Positions 33,351 through 41,526 of a stretch of DNA of 64,000 nucleotides are shown here, piece by piece. A program made the translations under genes and the position numbers. Each line of letters begins with the position of its first letter. Within the stretch, counting starts at the first letter, position 1. The stretch comes from Planctomycetota bacterium (GTDB lineage Bacteria > Planctomycetota > Planctomycetia > Pirellulales > Pirellulaceae): NCBI GenBank assembly GCA_026692845.1, contig JAPLNM010000049.1:1-64000 (forward strand). Reading direction: 5' to 3'. Under the pieces are notes generated by a model, which worked only from the letters and a program-made list of their open reading frames with translations, ran no database searches and had not been told where the DNA came from.

Positions 33351-35327
33351 ATGGACTGGGTAAAGCCCAAGCATCGTGCAAACCGCACCCAAGATAACAC
33401 TGTTTGCGATGCAGATAATCAATCCGCCATCGAGTGGCTCGAAAAGCTCTGCGTGGACAATGTGGCTATGCTGCAAAGCTCCCTGCCCGTCGAGCCAAAA
33501 AAGTCCAAGCACAAGCCGTCTGACTTCCCTATCCACCAGTACCTCCAAGCCATGCTCTGGGGGATCGGAAACTGGGAAGTCGCCAAACCAGCCCACCGCG
33601 AGTTCCTCCAAGACCTCGTCGATGCCTTCGGCGCCGAACCCTTCGGATACAGCCTCGCGACACCCTCGCGGAAATCCAAGCGCGCTAAACAGGCTCGGGT
33701 CGTGCCCGACGAGATCCGCGCTCAGCAAGTCGCTCAAGCGACCAAAATCGGCAAATGGATCACCCAGCAACTCCCCAAATCCAGCTACGACCCCTATGTC
33801 GCTCTGACGGCCACCGGTTGGCTCTATGCGCTTCCCGAAGTCGGCAGAGATATTCCGCCGGCTCTGTGGCTCGAAGTCCTCCAATCGACACTCACCCAAG
33901 TCGATCGAGCTTGGGAACAAGGTCCATCCGAAGGTCTATTCCCCTGGGTGATCTGGGCCTGCGAAGTCCCTCTGGCGCTGGCCAGGCAGATGTCGCACCT
34001 AGGGGGCAAAGATCGGATCGTCAGCGAAACCCTCAACCGACTCGCACTGCTGATCGAACAAACCGCCGAAGACCCACAAAACCTCCTGGCCTTCGGAGCT
34101 CAAGATCTCAGAGCCTTCGTCGCCTCGTTGATCCGAAGCCGATGGGCTGCCGATAGCGTCGAAGCCCGCAAGTGGTATCCTCCACAACGTCGTTCTCTGG
34201 CAAAACTCCAATCGATCCTGCTGCACCTGACCGACGCTAAGGGTCACGCCATGCTCGATCCATCGGAGGCCAGTCGCCACGATCCTGAGTTCTGGGTCTG
34301 GCTGATGAAACTCTCCAAAGAACACAAAAAAGTTCAGCTAGCAACAGCCGTCGCACTGCCCGACGAAATCGGTAAAGAGCAAGGATTCAAACCAGCGAAA
34401 CTTCGCAAAGACAAAACCAACGACGCAAGGCTTCCGAAATCCAGCCACTACTGGGAAAAAAACCAAATTGTCTCCATGCGGCGCAATTGGCGAAAAAAAG
34501 ACTGCCAACTCGCTGTCGACTTCTCCCGCGACTCGATCTGGCTGGACCTGTGCGACGAATCGGGTAATCGAATCCTATCGGGCGACTGGGATATCGGCCT
34601 TGAATACCGTGGCAAACCAGTCAACATCGACGTGGCTTGGAATGAAGTCTGCTGGTTCTCCGACGACGATGTCGATTACCTCGAACTCGAATGCGACCTC
34701 GAAGGCACTTGCACGATCTACCGCCAAGTCATGCTCATGCGACAAGAAGGGATGGTCTACATGGCAGACTCCTTGCTGGGAAATCCCGACGACCTCAAGG
34801 CCGATTGGAAGTCAACCTCGACCTGGACGCTCGACCCGGCAACGCGCTTTGTACCCCAAGCCAAAAGCAACGAAGGACGAGTCGAAAGGCATGTCCATGA
34901 CGAAATCACCGGGCAAGACCGATCCGAGACCGTCGCCCTGATGTTGCCACTGAGCTTGCCCGAATGGCGACGTGGGACCACCCTCGGATCGCTCAGCGGC
35001 CAAGATGGCAAAGTCACCCTCGAAGCACGCACCACCCGAACGCGATTGCTCAGCGCCATGCTCGTGGCCGTCGGAGCCAAAAGCAGATCCCCTAAATTCA
35101 CCTGGCGTGCTCTGACGGTCGCCGAAAACCTGCACAAAGTTTCCGACGATGTCGCACAAGGTTGCCGCGTGCAAATCGACGACGATCAATGGGTCTTCTA
35201 CCGATCCTTGGCCCCCTGCTCTCGACGTACCCTCATGGGCCTGCACTTGAGCATGGAATTCTACGCCGGGCGATTCCTCAGCGACGATGGAACCTACGAA
35301 CCGCTGGTCGAAGTCAGCCCAGAATAA
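33351..35327 (+). CDS. Hypothetical protein, large, unrecognised
   Basis: 658-aa protein without signal peptide or membrane helix. The N-terminal two thirds are helical with Trp-rich repeats (QAMLWGIGNWEVAKPAHREF, GLFPWVIWACEVPLALARQM). The C-terminal third is beta-rich (WDIGLEYRGKPVNIDVAWNE, DLEGTCTIYRQVMLMRQEGM). A helical barrel followed by a beta-sandwich is the plan of heparinase II/III-like lyases, but I see no catalytic motif to support that. The start ATG is moved 29 codons inside the ORF-track frame. A 15-bp duplication at its end carries the stop codon. Conservation with other planctomycetes is likely but untested. Confidence 0.75.
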   Translation: MDWVKPKHRANRTQDNTVCDADNQSAIEWLEKLCVDNVAMLQSSLPVEPKKSKHKPSDFPIHQYLQAMLWGIGNWEVAKPAHREFLQDLVDAFGAEPFGYSLATPSRKSKRAKQARVVPDEIRAQQVAQATKIGKWITQQLPKSSYDPYVALTATGWLYALPEVGRDIPPALWLEVLQSTLTQVDRAWEQGPSEGLFPWVIWACEVPLALARQMSHLGGKDRIVSETLNRLALLIEQTAEDPQNLLAFGAQDLRAFVASLIRSRWAADSVEARKWYPPQRRSLAKLQSILLHLTDAKGHAMLDPSEASRHDPEFWVWLMKLSKEHKKVQLATAVALPDEIGKEQGFKPAKLRKDKTNDARLPKSSHYWEKNQIVSMRRNWRKKDCQLAVDFSRDSIWLDLCDESGNRILSGDWDIGLEYRGKPVNIDVAWNEVCWFSDDDVDYLELECDLEGTCTIYRQVMLMRQEGMVYMADSLLGNPDDLKADWKSTSTWTLDPATRFVPQAKSNEGRVERHVHDEITGQDRSETVALMLPLSLPEWRRGTTLGSLSGQDGKVTLEARTTRTRLLSAMLVAVGAKSRSPKFTWRALTVAENLHKVSDDVAQGCRVQIDDDQWVFYRSLAPCSRRTLMGLHLSMEFYAGRFLSDDGTYEPLVEVSPE

Positions 35328-35345
35328 ACTAGCCCAGAATAAACT
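35316..35345. repeat. 15-bp tandem duplication at stop codon of unknown gene
   Basis: AGCCCAGAATAAACT occurs twice in perfect tandem; the first copy carries the TAA stop of the upstream gene and the second lies in the gap before the SRAP start. Confidence 0.88.
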
Positions 35346-35349
35346 AGCC

Positions 35350-36105
35350 ATGTGCGGAAGACTCACGCTCTATACCTCACTGCTCGATTGGCTCGCGGAA
35401 TTCTTCCCAGCCTACGCAAACCTCTGGCCTGCTCGCATCGCGGCGCTCGCCGATGGGCTACCAGAGCTTTTCCAAGCTCGCTACAACATCGCTCCGACCC
35501 AACCGGTGCTCGTCGTGCGGCAATTCAACGCCCAAGCAGAACCGCAAATCGAAGCCATGCGATGGGGACTCGTTCCAGCGTGGGCCGACTCGCTGAAAAT
35601 CGCTTACAGCATGATCAACGCGCGGTGCGAAACGATCGAGGAAAAACCGTCCTATCGCCCATTGATCGACCAAGGACGTTGCATCCTCTTGGCCGACGGC
35701 TACTACGAATGGAAAACCATCGAGGGACCTAAAGGCAAACCGATCAAAGAAACTTATTGGATCCACCGACCAGACTACCAACCCCTAGCACTGGCGAGCT
35801 TGTGGACTGCCAATCCCAAAATCCACGATCCGGCTGCATCGTCCCAACCGCTGCTCTCGACGAGCATCATCACCACGCATGCCGGACCGGATACTGCCGC
35901 AGTGCACGATCGAATGCCCGTGGTCCTTAAGTACCCGATCGATGTGCAACGATGGCTCTCGGCCGATGCGGCCTGGAAACCCGTCAGCGATCTGGTCGGC
36001 CCGGCCAGCCAAGGAACACTGCAAACGACTCGTGTGTCGAGCAAAGTCAACTCGGCTCGAAACCAAGGCCCCGAACTTATCGAACCCCAAGCCTTGGATT
36101 CTTGA
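35350..36105 (+). CDS. SOS response-associated peptidase (SRAP, YedK/HMCES family)
   Basis: 251-aa protein that forms a covalent thiazolidine link with abasic sites in single-stranded DNA. The start is fixed by the universal N-terminal Met-Cys: MCGRLTLY, where Cys2 is the nucleophile after Met removal. Other motifs are RYNIAPTQPVLVV, MRWGLVPAWA, MINARCETIEEKPSYR, DGYYEWK and the histidine in THAGPDTAAVHDRMPV. The ORF-track start is 21 codons too early. It sits 22 bp after the unknown 658-aa gene, separated by the duplicated spacer. Confidence 0.95.
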   Translation: MCGRLTLYTSLLDWLAEFFPAYANLWPARIAALADGLPELFQARYNIAPTQPVLVVRQFNAQAEPQIEAMRWGLVPAWADSLKIAYSMINARCETIEEKPSYRPLIDQGRCILLADGYYEWKTIEGPKGKPIKETYWIHRPDYQPLALASLWTANPKIHDPAASSQPLLSTSIITTHAGPDTAAVHDRMPVVLKYPIDVQRWLSADAAWKPVSDLVGPASQGTLQTTRVSSKVNSARNQGPELIEPQALDS

Positions 36106-36169
36106 ACCTTAAGCCTCAAACCATCGCCTAGGATTGCAGTCTCAAAGCCATCGGAAGAATCGCTTAAGA

Positions 36170-36508
36170 CTAGGCTTCATCGGCCGATTGTCGCCGAAGG
36201 TCCGCGAAGGCCTGCAAGACTTCGAATAGGTCTCGAGAAATTTCCACGTCTTCGTCTTTAAAGTCCTCAATCCAGACCAAGTCGTACGCTAAACACGCCT
36301 TGAACGCATCGAGCAAATCCGCCATCTGTACGCGGGCTTTTGGCTCCGTCGAAGAAGCATCGTTTTGAGGTGCTACCCGAGGGCAAACCGACGCAACAAC
36401 CCGCGCCGGACGAGAAAGGGTAAAGGCAACCGGAGCGACCGGTTCGACAGTATGAATGCTTGCGTGGATAGAATCGATCAGAGTCGACGCAGGAGCAGAA
36501 GGAATCAT
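36170..36508 (-). CDS. Hypothetical small protein
   Basis: 112-aa protein, not recognised. The first 60 residues are Pro/Ser/Val-rich and probably flexible; the rest forms an acidic helix pair (MADLLDAFKACLAYDLVWIEDFKDEDVEISRDLFEVLQAF). There is no signal peptide from the chosen ATG; the ORF-track Met 17 codons earlier adds a hydrophobic stretch. It is convergent with the SRAP gene. Confidence 0.55.
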   Translation of the reverse strand: MIPSAPASTLIDSIHASIHTVEPVAPVAFTLSRPARVVASVCPRVAPQNDASSTEPKARVQMADLLDAFKACLAYDLVWIEDFKDEDVEISRDLFEVLQAFADLRRQSADEA

Positions 36509-36891
36509 GGGGACTAAATTTCTGAGAAAAAACAAGAAACAAATCGCAAATATTGTCAATTCAATGCCCGGCCACTAGCGTCCCCTGCCGTACCGTGCTG
36601 CAATGGTCCATCGACCAAAAGTCTCGGTTCGCTTGAGCAAAAAAGACCCCCAAAAGCCGAATCGCTTGCCGGGCTGGAAAGACAGGTAATCTGAGGGGCT
36701 AGGAGAATCCCCCAATCGGCTTTCACCTAATGCTTGACAACTACCCCCCTCTGCCCTAGATTCCCAAGTTCCCCCACTCTGCGATTGCGGTTCTCGTGGC
36801 GGATTCTGTCCTAGGTTACGGTCCAGGATTGACTTGCATCGACCTTCATAAGGCATTGACTGCCCCCACAATCGACTCCCACCAATCGTCT
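36509..36891. other. Divergent intergenic region upstream of tex
   Basis: 383 bp without a convincing gene. The ORF track extends tex by 32 codons into it, but a Tex-like N-terminus begins at MKDLPAIARY. It holds the strong promoter candidate described separately. Confidence 0.55.
36734..36762 (+). promoter_or_regulatory. Strong sigma-70 promoter candidate for tex
   Basis: A perfect TTGACA, an ideal 17-nt spacer and TAGATT lie about 130 nt upstream of the tex start. This is the best promoter match noticed in the window. Confidence 0.62.
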
Positions 36892-39800
36892 ATGAAAGAT
36901 CTACCCGCGATCGCCCGTTACATGCGGCTTCCAGAAGAGCAGCTGCGCTTCCCTGTCGAGCTTTTTCATCAAGGGTTCGAGCCGAACTATTTGGCTACCT
37001 ACCGACCCGATGAACTCGGTGGCCTCGATGGCAAAACCCTCGCTCGTTTGAAACGATCGGTCGTCTACGAATCGGCCCTGTCTAACCATAAAGATCAGAT
37101 CGCAGAAGGCCTCCAGAAAGAGGGGCATTTCAATGACGAGGTCGCTGATGTACTTGTGCAATGCACATCGATCTCCCAAGTCGATGCGATCGCCAAAAAT
37201 CTCCGCGGAAAAAAAACGGCCAAAGCCTTCGCAGACTCGGACCTAAATATCGAGAAAGTCGGCCAAGCAATTCTGCTCTACCGTGGCGACAATATCCAAG
37301 ACTTCCAAGCTTGGGTCCAAGCCCAAACCGGTCTCGAGCCCCAAGAAGCCGAACTCCTAGTCCCCAAAGTCAAACGCTGGTTGCAACTCCTTTTGAGCGA
37401 AGACGCTCAGTTGATGCTCGCACTCCAACGCGCTCTGCTGAAAAATGCAGTCGTCAATGTCAAAGTCCTGCCGGAGCCTTCTCAAAACCCAAACCAACCT
37501 TCTCTGGATCTACCGCCCCAAGAGAATCCCGAAACTCAAGCCAGCGGCCAACCCCATGAGCCTCAAAGCCAATCGCCCGCTGCCCTAGACCCCTTGTTAT
37601 CAGCCACAGCAGCTCCAACTCCAGTTGACACAGCTCCAGTTGACACAGCTCCAGCAAACATCGAGTCGAGAGAAACCTCAGAAGCTCCCGCCTCAGAAGC
37701 TCCCGATGCCGCTGCGGCTCCAGGAACCCCTACGGAACCCTCAGAGGCCATCGCCTCTTTCAAAAACGACCGCAAGAAACCCAGAGAGATCCGAACCAAA
37801 AGTCTCAGCGACAAACAACTCTCGCCGCGCCAACGACGCCGACGTTGGTTGCGCGGGATCCTCGAATCCTACAGCAAACTGCGCAAGCCCATCCGAGATC
37901 TGACCCCTTTCCAGGTCCTGATGCTCTCTCGCGGACTGCGATCTCAGATCATCCAACTCCAATTCCAAATCGATACAAAGTACCTTGTGCAACTGTGTCG
38001 TGATTCGCTTTGCCCCGACCGGCATCCGATGCACCCTCTGCTGATGGAAGTCGCCGACACTGGGCTCAAGGAGTTTCTTCTGCCTAGACTCCAACAAGAC
38101 GTCTTAGCGATCCTCGAAGAAGATGCCAACCAAGCGCTCATCGAGTCGGCTGTCGAACACCTCGAAACGGTGATGCTCCAACGGCCCGTCCGTGGACACC
38201 GGGTCCTGATGATCGATGCAGTAGGCCAAAAAACCGCCGCCGTCTCGATCGTTGACGCCCAAGGCACGTTGCTCATGACCGGCGATATCGTCTGCAACTC
38301 CTCGAAGTCCGACGTTGTCTCCCAAAACGTAGCCCAACTTGGGCAATGGGTCCATGAGCATCAAGTCACCCTGGTGGCTCTGACCAACGGCCACGCGCGA
38401 AGGTATCTGGTACACTCGGTCGCCGAACTGATGAAACAGTCGGCCGAAGGAAGCTTGTTCTGGACCTTCGCCGATCGCCAAGGTGCCGACGCGTTCTGCA
38501 CCTCGAGAAACTCTCTTGTCGAACTTCCGAAGATCTCCCGCCGTCACCGCGCCGCAGTTTGGTTGGCTTGGAAACTCCAAGACCCCTTGAGGCAAATCCT
38601 CAAGATCGAGCCAGCACGATTGCGACTCGGATCCTACCAGCGGGAACTGCCCCAAGCAGAACTCGAAGCGGCTCTCCAGGAAGCCATCTCCTCGGCAATC
38701 ACCAAAGCCGGTGTCGACATGTACCATGCCGACCTAGAAGTCCTAAAGCGTATCCCCGGGATGGACGATGCGACAGCCAAACGCGTTGTCGAAGAACGCC
38801 CCAAGGGGTCCCTCAGCGACCGTGAATCCCTCGGAAAACTCCTCAAGGAATCCCTGTCCGAAAGTCGCGCTCGCCAAGCTATCGGTTTCCTACGGGTCTA
38901 TCAAAGCAATAACCCCCTCGATGGTACCATCATCCATCCAGAAGACTACCGATTGGCCGAACGACTCGTCGAACACGCCCAATTGCCAGCCCCCGCCTCG
39001 ACTCCCGATGGCTGGTCGAAACCCGACTACGAAAAAATCGCCGCCGCCATCGCCGCAGCACAATCCATGGCGCTCGATGCTCCAAGTTCCGAATTGGTCG
39101 AAGCCTTCGGATTCGATTCCCATGCCGACGAAATCAACCCCAATTTTGGTATCATCGAATCCCCAGCCGATGCTTCTGAAAATCCAATAGCCCCTGAGAA
39201 CATTCAGACCCCTGAGATTCAAACGGCTAAAGAGTCGCAAGAAACTCCCGTAGCCGAAGAAACCTCGGCGGCTTCTGAAACAACTCAGGACAAAACAACT
39301 CAGGACAAAACAACTCAGGACCCCGAGTCGAGCGAGTCACCTGCCCCAAGCGAGCCTGCACCAAGCGAGCCTGCACCAAGCGAGCCTGCACCAAGCGAGC
39401 CTGTCCTGGCAGTCACTCGAGCTCCGATCAGCATGCCTGAGATCCCCGAAAGCCCCATGCAACGGCCTGCCCTGGCAATCGATGCGGACAAACTCGCTCG
39501 TAGCTGGCAAGTCGGACGCTCTAAGCTCCTTTCGGTCTCGCGGGCACTTCAGTTCCCTTTCGCCGACGGGCGTGAATTCCAATACCCAGTTCCACTCCGA
39601 TCCTACGTTCCAACCATGGAACGACTCGAACCGGGTTCCATGCTCTCTGCCTTGGTCATCGGTATCGCTAACTTTGGCGTGTTCGTCGAACTCGGACCAG
39701 ACTGCACAGGCCTGATCCACATCAGCCAACTCGGCCCCTCTTTCATCGAAGACGCCCACCAATTCGTCCAAGTCGGCGATGTTATTCCTGTCTGGGTCCT

Positions 39801-40377
39801 TCACACCGATGACAAGAAAAAACGCGTTGCATTGACCACCCGAGCCCCAGGCTCGGAGCCCGAATCCAACCATCGCGATGCGGACAACCAACGACCGCAG
39901 AACGATTCAAAAAATCGCTCAGATCGACAAGGCTCACCACAGGACCGAAGAGACCCTGGGCGTCCCAACTCCGCTGGGAGCCCCTCTGGGTCTCGTGGCG
40001 ATCGGCCCAACAGCACTCGACCCGACAACCGCGGTGCTCGCCCCTCGGGTGACTCGCGTGGCTCCTACCGCAAACCCGATGCGAACCGACGTTCCAATTC
40101 GGGCCAAGGTTACTCCGAGAATGGCGAAGGACGTTCCAATCGGCAAGTGAAAATCTCACGACCGGTTCCAGAAAAGCCAATCACCGAAGCAATGCAGCAG
40201 GGTAAAGAGCCCCTGCGATCCTTTGGCGACCTGATGCAGTACCTCAAAAAAGGTCCCACCACCCCCGAGACTCCGGCTCCGTCCTCATCGACTGCGGACG
40301 CTGTCCCCAGCACCGATGCTCCAAACGGTTCACCGGAAGGAGCCACTACCCCAAGTCCCGGGACCGATGATGTCTGA
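36892..40377 (+). CDS. Tex-like RNA-binding S1 domain protein, extended
   Basis: 1161-aa protein, far longer than typical Tex (about 750-780 aa). The Tex core comprises the helical N-terminus, the YqgF-like RNase-H-fold domain (VLMIDAVGQKTAAVSIVD), the helix-hairpin-helix region (DLEVLKRIPGMDDATAKRVVEE) and one S1 domain (LEPGSMLSALVIGIANFGVFVELG). Two disordered inserts are added: a Pro/Ala/Thr linker at about 220-320 and an acidic Thr/Pro-rich repeat region at about 780-880. A long basic Arg/Ser/Asn-rich tail follows S1. Tex is linked to transcription and RNA control. The start overlaps nothing, and a strong promoter lies upstream. The next gene overlaps its stop by 8 bp. Confidence 0.9.
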   Translation: MKDLPAIARYMRLPEEQLRFPVELFHQGFEPNYLATYRPDELGGLDGKTLARLKRSVVYESALSNHKDQIAEGLQKEGHFNDEVADVLVQCTSISQVDAIAKNLRGKKTAKAFADSDLNIEKVGQAILLYRGDNIQDFQAWVQAQTGLEPQEAELLVPKVKRWLQLLLSEDAQLMLALQRALLKNAVVNVKVLPEPSQNPNQPSLDLPPQENPETQASGQPHEPQSQSPAALDPLLSATAAPTPVDTAPVDTAPANIESRETSEAPASEAPDAAAAPGTPTEPSEAIASFKNDRKKPREIRTKSLSDKQLSPRQRRRRWLRGILESYSKLRKPIRDLTPFQVLMLSRGLRSQIIQLQFQIDTKYLVQLCRDSLCPDRHPMHPLLMEVADTGLKEFLLPRLQQDVLAILEEDANQALIESAVEHLETVMLQRPVRGHRVLMIDAVGQKTAAVSIVDAQGTLLMTGDIVCNSSKSDVVSQNVAQLGQWVHEHQVTLVALTNGHARRYLVHSVAELMKQSAEGSLFWTFADRQGADAFCTSRNSLVELPKISRRHRAAVWLAWKLQDPLRQILKIEPARLRLGSYQRELPQAELEAALQEAISSAITKAGVDMYHADLEVLKRIPGMDDATAKRVVEERPKGSLSDRESLGKLLKESLSESRARQAIGFLRVYQSNNPLDGTIIHPEDYRLAERLVEHAQLPAPASTPDGWSKPDYEKIAAAIAAAQSMALDAPSSELVEAFGFDSHADEINPNFGIIESPADASENPIAPENIQTPEIQTAKESQETPVAEETSAASETTQDKTTQDKTTQDPESSESPAPSEPAPSEPAPSEPAPSEPVLAVTRAPISMPEIPESPMQRPALAIDADKLARSWQVGRSKLLSVSRALQFPFADGREFQYPVPLRSYVPTMERLEPGSMLSALVIGIANFGVFVELGPDCTGLIHISQLGPSFIEDAHQFVQVGDVIPVWVLHTDDKKKRVALTTRAPGSEPESNHRDADNQRPQNDSKNRSDRQGSPQDRRDPGRPNSAGSPSGSRGDRPNSTRPDNRGARPSGDSRGSYRKPDANRRSNSGQGYSENGEGRSNRQVKISRPVPEKPITEAMQQGKEPLRSFGDLMQYLKKGPTTPETPAPSSSTADAVPSTDAPNGSPEGATTPSPGTDDV
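37621..37650. repeat. 15-bp tandem repeat in tex linker
   Basis: CCAGTTGACACAGCT twice in perfect tandem encodes the PVDTAPVDTA linker of Tex. Confidence 0.85.
39280..39399. repeat. Two 15-bp tandem repeat tracts in tex
   Basis: ACAACTCAGGACAAA occurs nearly three times (39280-39321), and CCTGCACCAAGCGAG-type units occur four times (39340-39399). They encode TTQDK and PAPSE repeats of the disordered insert before the S1 domain. Confidence 0.9.
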
Positions 40378-40858
40378 GTTCGAGGAACGCTTGAAAAAAG
40401 CCGTCGCTCGTGGGGCAAGCAAAGCCGAGTCGCTTCTGTCCGAAGAGCAACGAAAAAAGCAAGAAGCCGAGGAGCATAAACGGCTACACGCTAAGTACCG
40501 CTTGGAACTCTCCGAGAGGATCGAGTCGGTCGTGAAAAAACTCATCGACTTGTTTCCCGGCTTCCGCTACCAATCGGTTTTCGGCGAGTCCGGTTGGGGC
40601 AGCGCCTGTGCACGCGATGATCTGGTCTTCGAAAAAGGGATGCGTTCGAACAAGTACTCTCGTTTCGAGTTGGTCGTCCGTCCGGTCAACGAATTCTCTG
40701 TGCTCGATATCCAAGCCAAAGGAACGATCGCCGACAGAGAACTCCTGACGCGCGCGTTGTATCAGCCACTCGGCCAAGTCGATATCGAGCGGTTCAACAA
40801 AGCCGTCGACGACTGGGCGATCGCCTATGCCGAACTGTACGCTACGAAAAGAGGCTAA
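40370..40858 (+). CDS. Hypothetical protein overlapping tex
   Basis: 162-aa soluble protein, not recognised. A charged coiled-coil-like N-terminus (EERLKKAVARGASKAESLLSEEQRKKQEAEEHKR) leads to a mixed alpha/beta domain with KLIDLFPGFRYQSVFGESGWGSACARDDLVF. It starts at one of two Met codons inside the last codons of tex and overlaps that gene, so it is likely translationally coupled. A role with Tex in RNA metabolism is a guess from position. Confidence 0.72.
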   Translation: MSEFEERLKKAVARGASKAESLLSEEQRKKQEAEEHKRLHAKYRLELSERIESVVKKLIDLFPGFRYQSVFGESGWGSACARDDLVFEKGMRSNKYSRFELVVRPVNEFSVLDIQAKGTIADRELLTRALYQPLGQVDIERFNKAVDDWAIAYAELYATKRG

Positions 40859-40918
40859 GCTAAGCCGTTAAAAGAACCACGCGTCACTGGATTGCAACAG
40901 ATTGAGTCGAATCTGCAA

Positions 40919-41473
40919 TCAATGCTGATAGTAAGGCGATATCATCCAATAAGCGATCACTCCTGTGACCGAGACGTATAGCCATATCGGATAAGCGAGC
41001 TTGGCAATCCTACGATGCTGATCAAATCGTTGAAGCAGCGCAAACCACAACGCTCGGAGCACCAACGGCAAAACCACCAAGGACAAGAGAATGTGAGATA
41101 GAAGGACGAAGTAATAAACTCCTCGTATCCAACCTTCGCCTCCAAACCTCGTCGATGGGTTCGTCAGGTGATACAAAACATAGCAGACCAAGAAACCCGC
41201 TCCGAGGCCAAAGGCCGTTAGCATCGCGCTGCGATGCATCGCCACATTCCCCGCACGGATGCAAATCCATCCGACGATCAAAACCGCACTCGTGACTATG
41301 TTGATCGCTCCGATGCAATGCGGCAATTGCTTGGTCCAACCCCCCAAATCGAACTTCGTGGGGATGGCTAATAATAATGCCACCACCAAAGGGATCGCTA
41401 CGGACAACACATTGGCCAGAAGCATCGCTTGGCGATCCGAAGCAAATAAAGGGGTCGAAGATCGATGGGTCAT
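40919..41473 (-). CDS. DUF420 family membrane protein
   Basis: 184-aa protein with about five membrane helices, including LLANVLSVAIPLVVALLLAI, AINIVTSAVLIVGWICI and LLSHILLSLVVLPLVLRALWF. Conserved histidines (LPHCIGAINI, NVAMHRSAM, LLSHILL) match the DUF420 family, whose members include the haem-copper oxidase assembly factor CtaM/YozB. The chosen ATG (MTHRSSTPLF) is 19 codons inside the ORF-track frame. It is 53 bp downstream of mtnA on the same strand. No oxidase genes are in the window. Confidence 0.82.
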   Translation of the reverse strand: MTHRSSTPLFASDRQAMLLANVLSVAIPLVVALLLAIPTKFDLGGWTKQLPHCIGAINIVTSAVLIVGWICIRAGNVAMHRSAMLTAFGLGAGFLVCYVLYHLTNPSTRFGGEGWIRGVYYFVLLSHILLSLVVLPLVLRALWFALLQRFDQHRRIAKLAYPIWLYVSVTGVIAYWMISPYYQH

Positions 41474-41526
41474 AGTAGGTTTGCAGGTGAGGGAATCGGT
41501 AAACGCATCAGGTTGTGCCTTATTAT

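Noticed and set aside
40890-40920. Hairpin GATTG...CAATC between the tex partner and DUF420 gene
   Set aside because: The stem has a bulge, no T-run, and overlaps the DUF420 stop codon; too weak to call a terminator.
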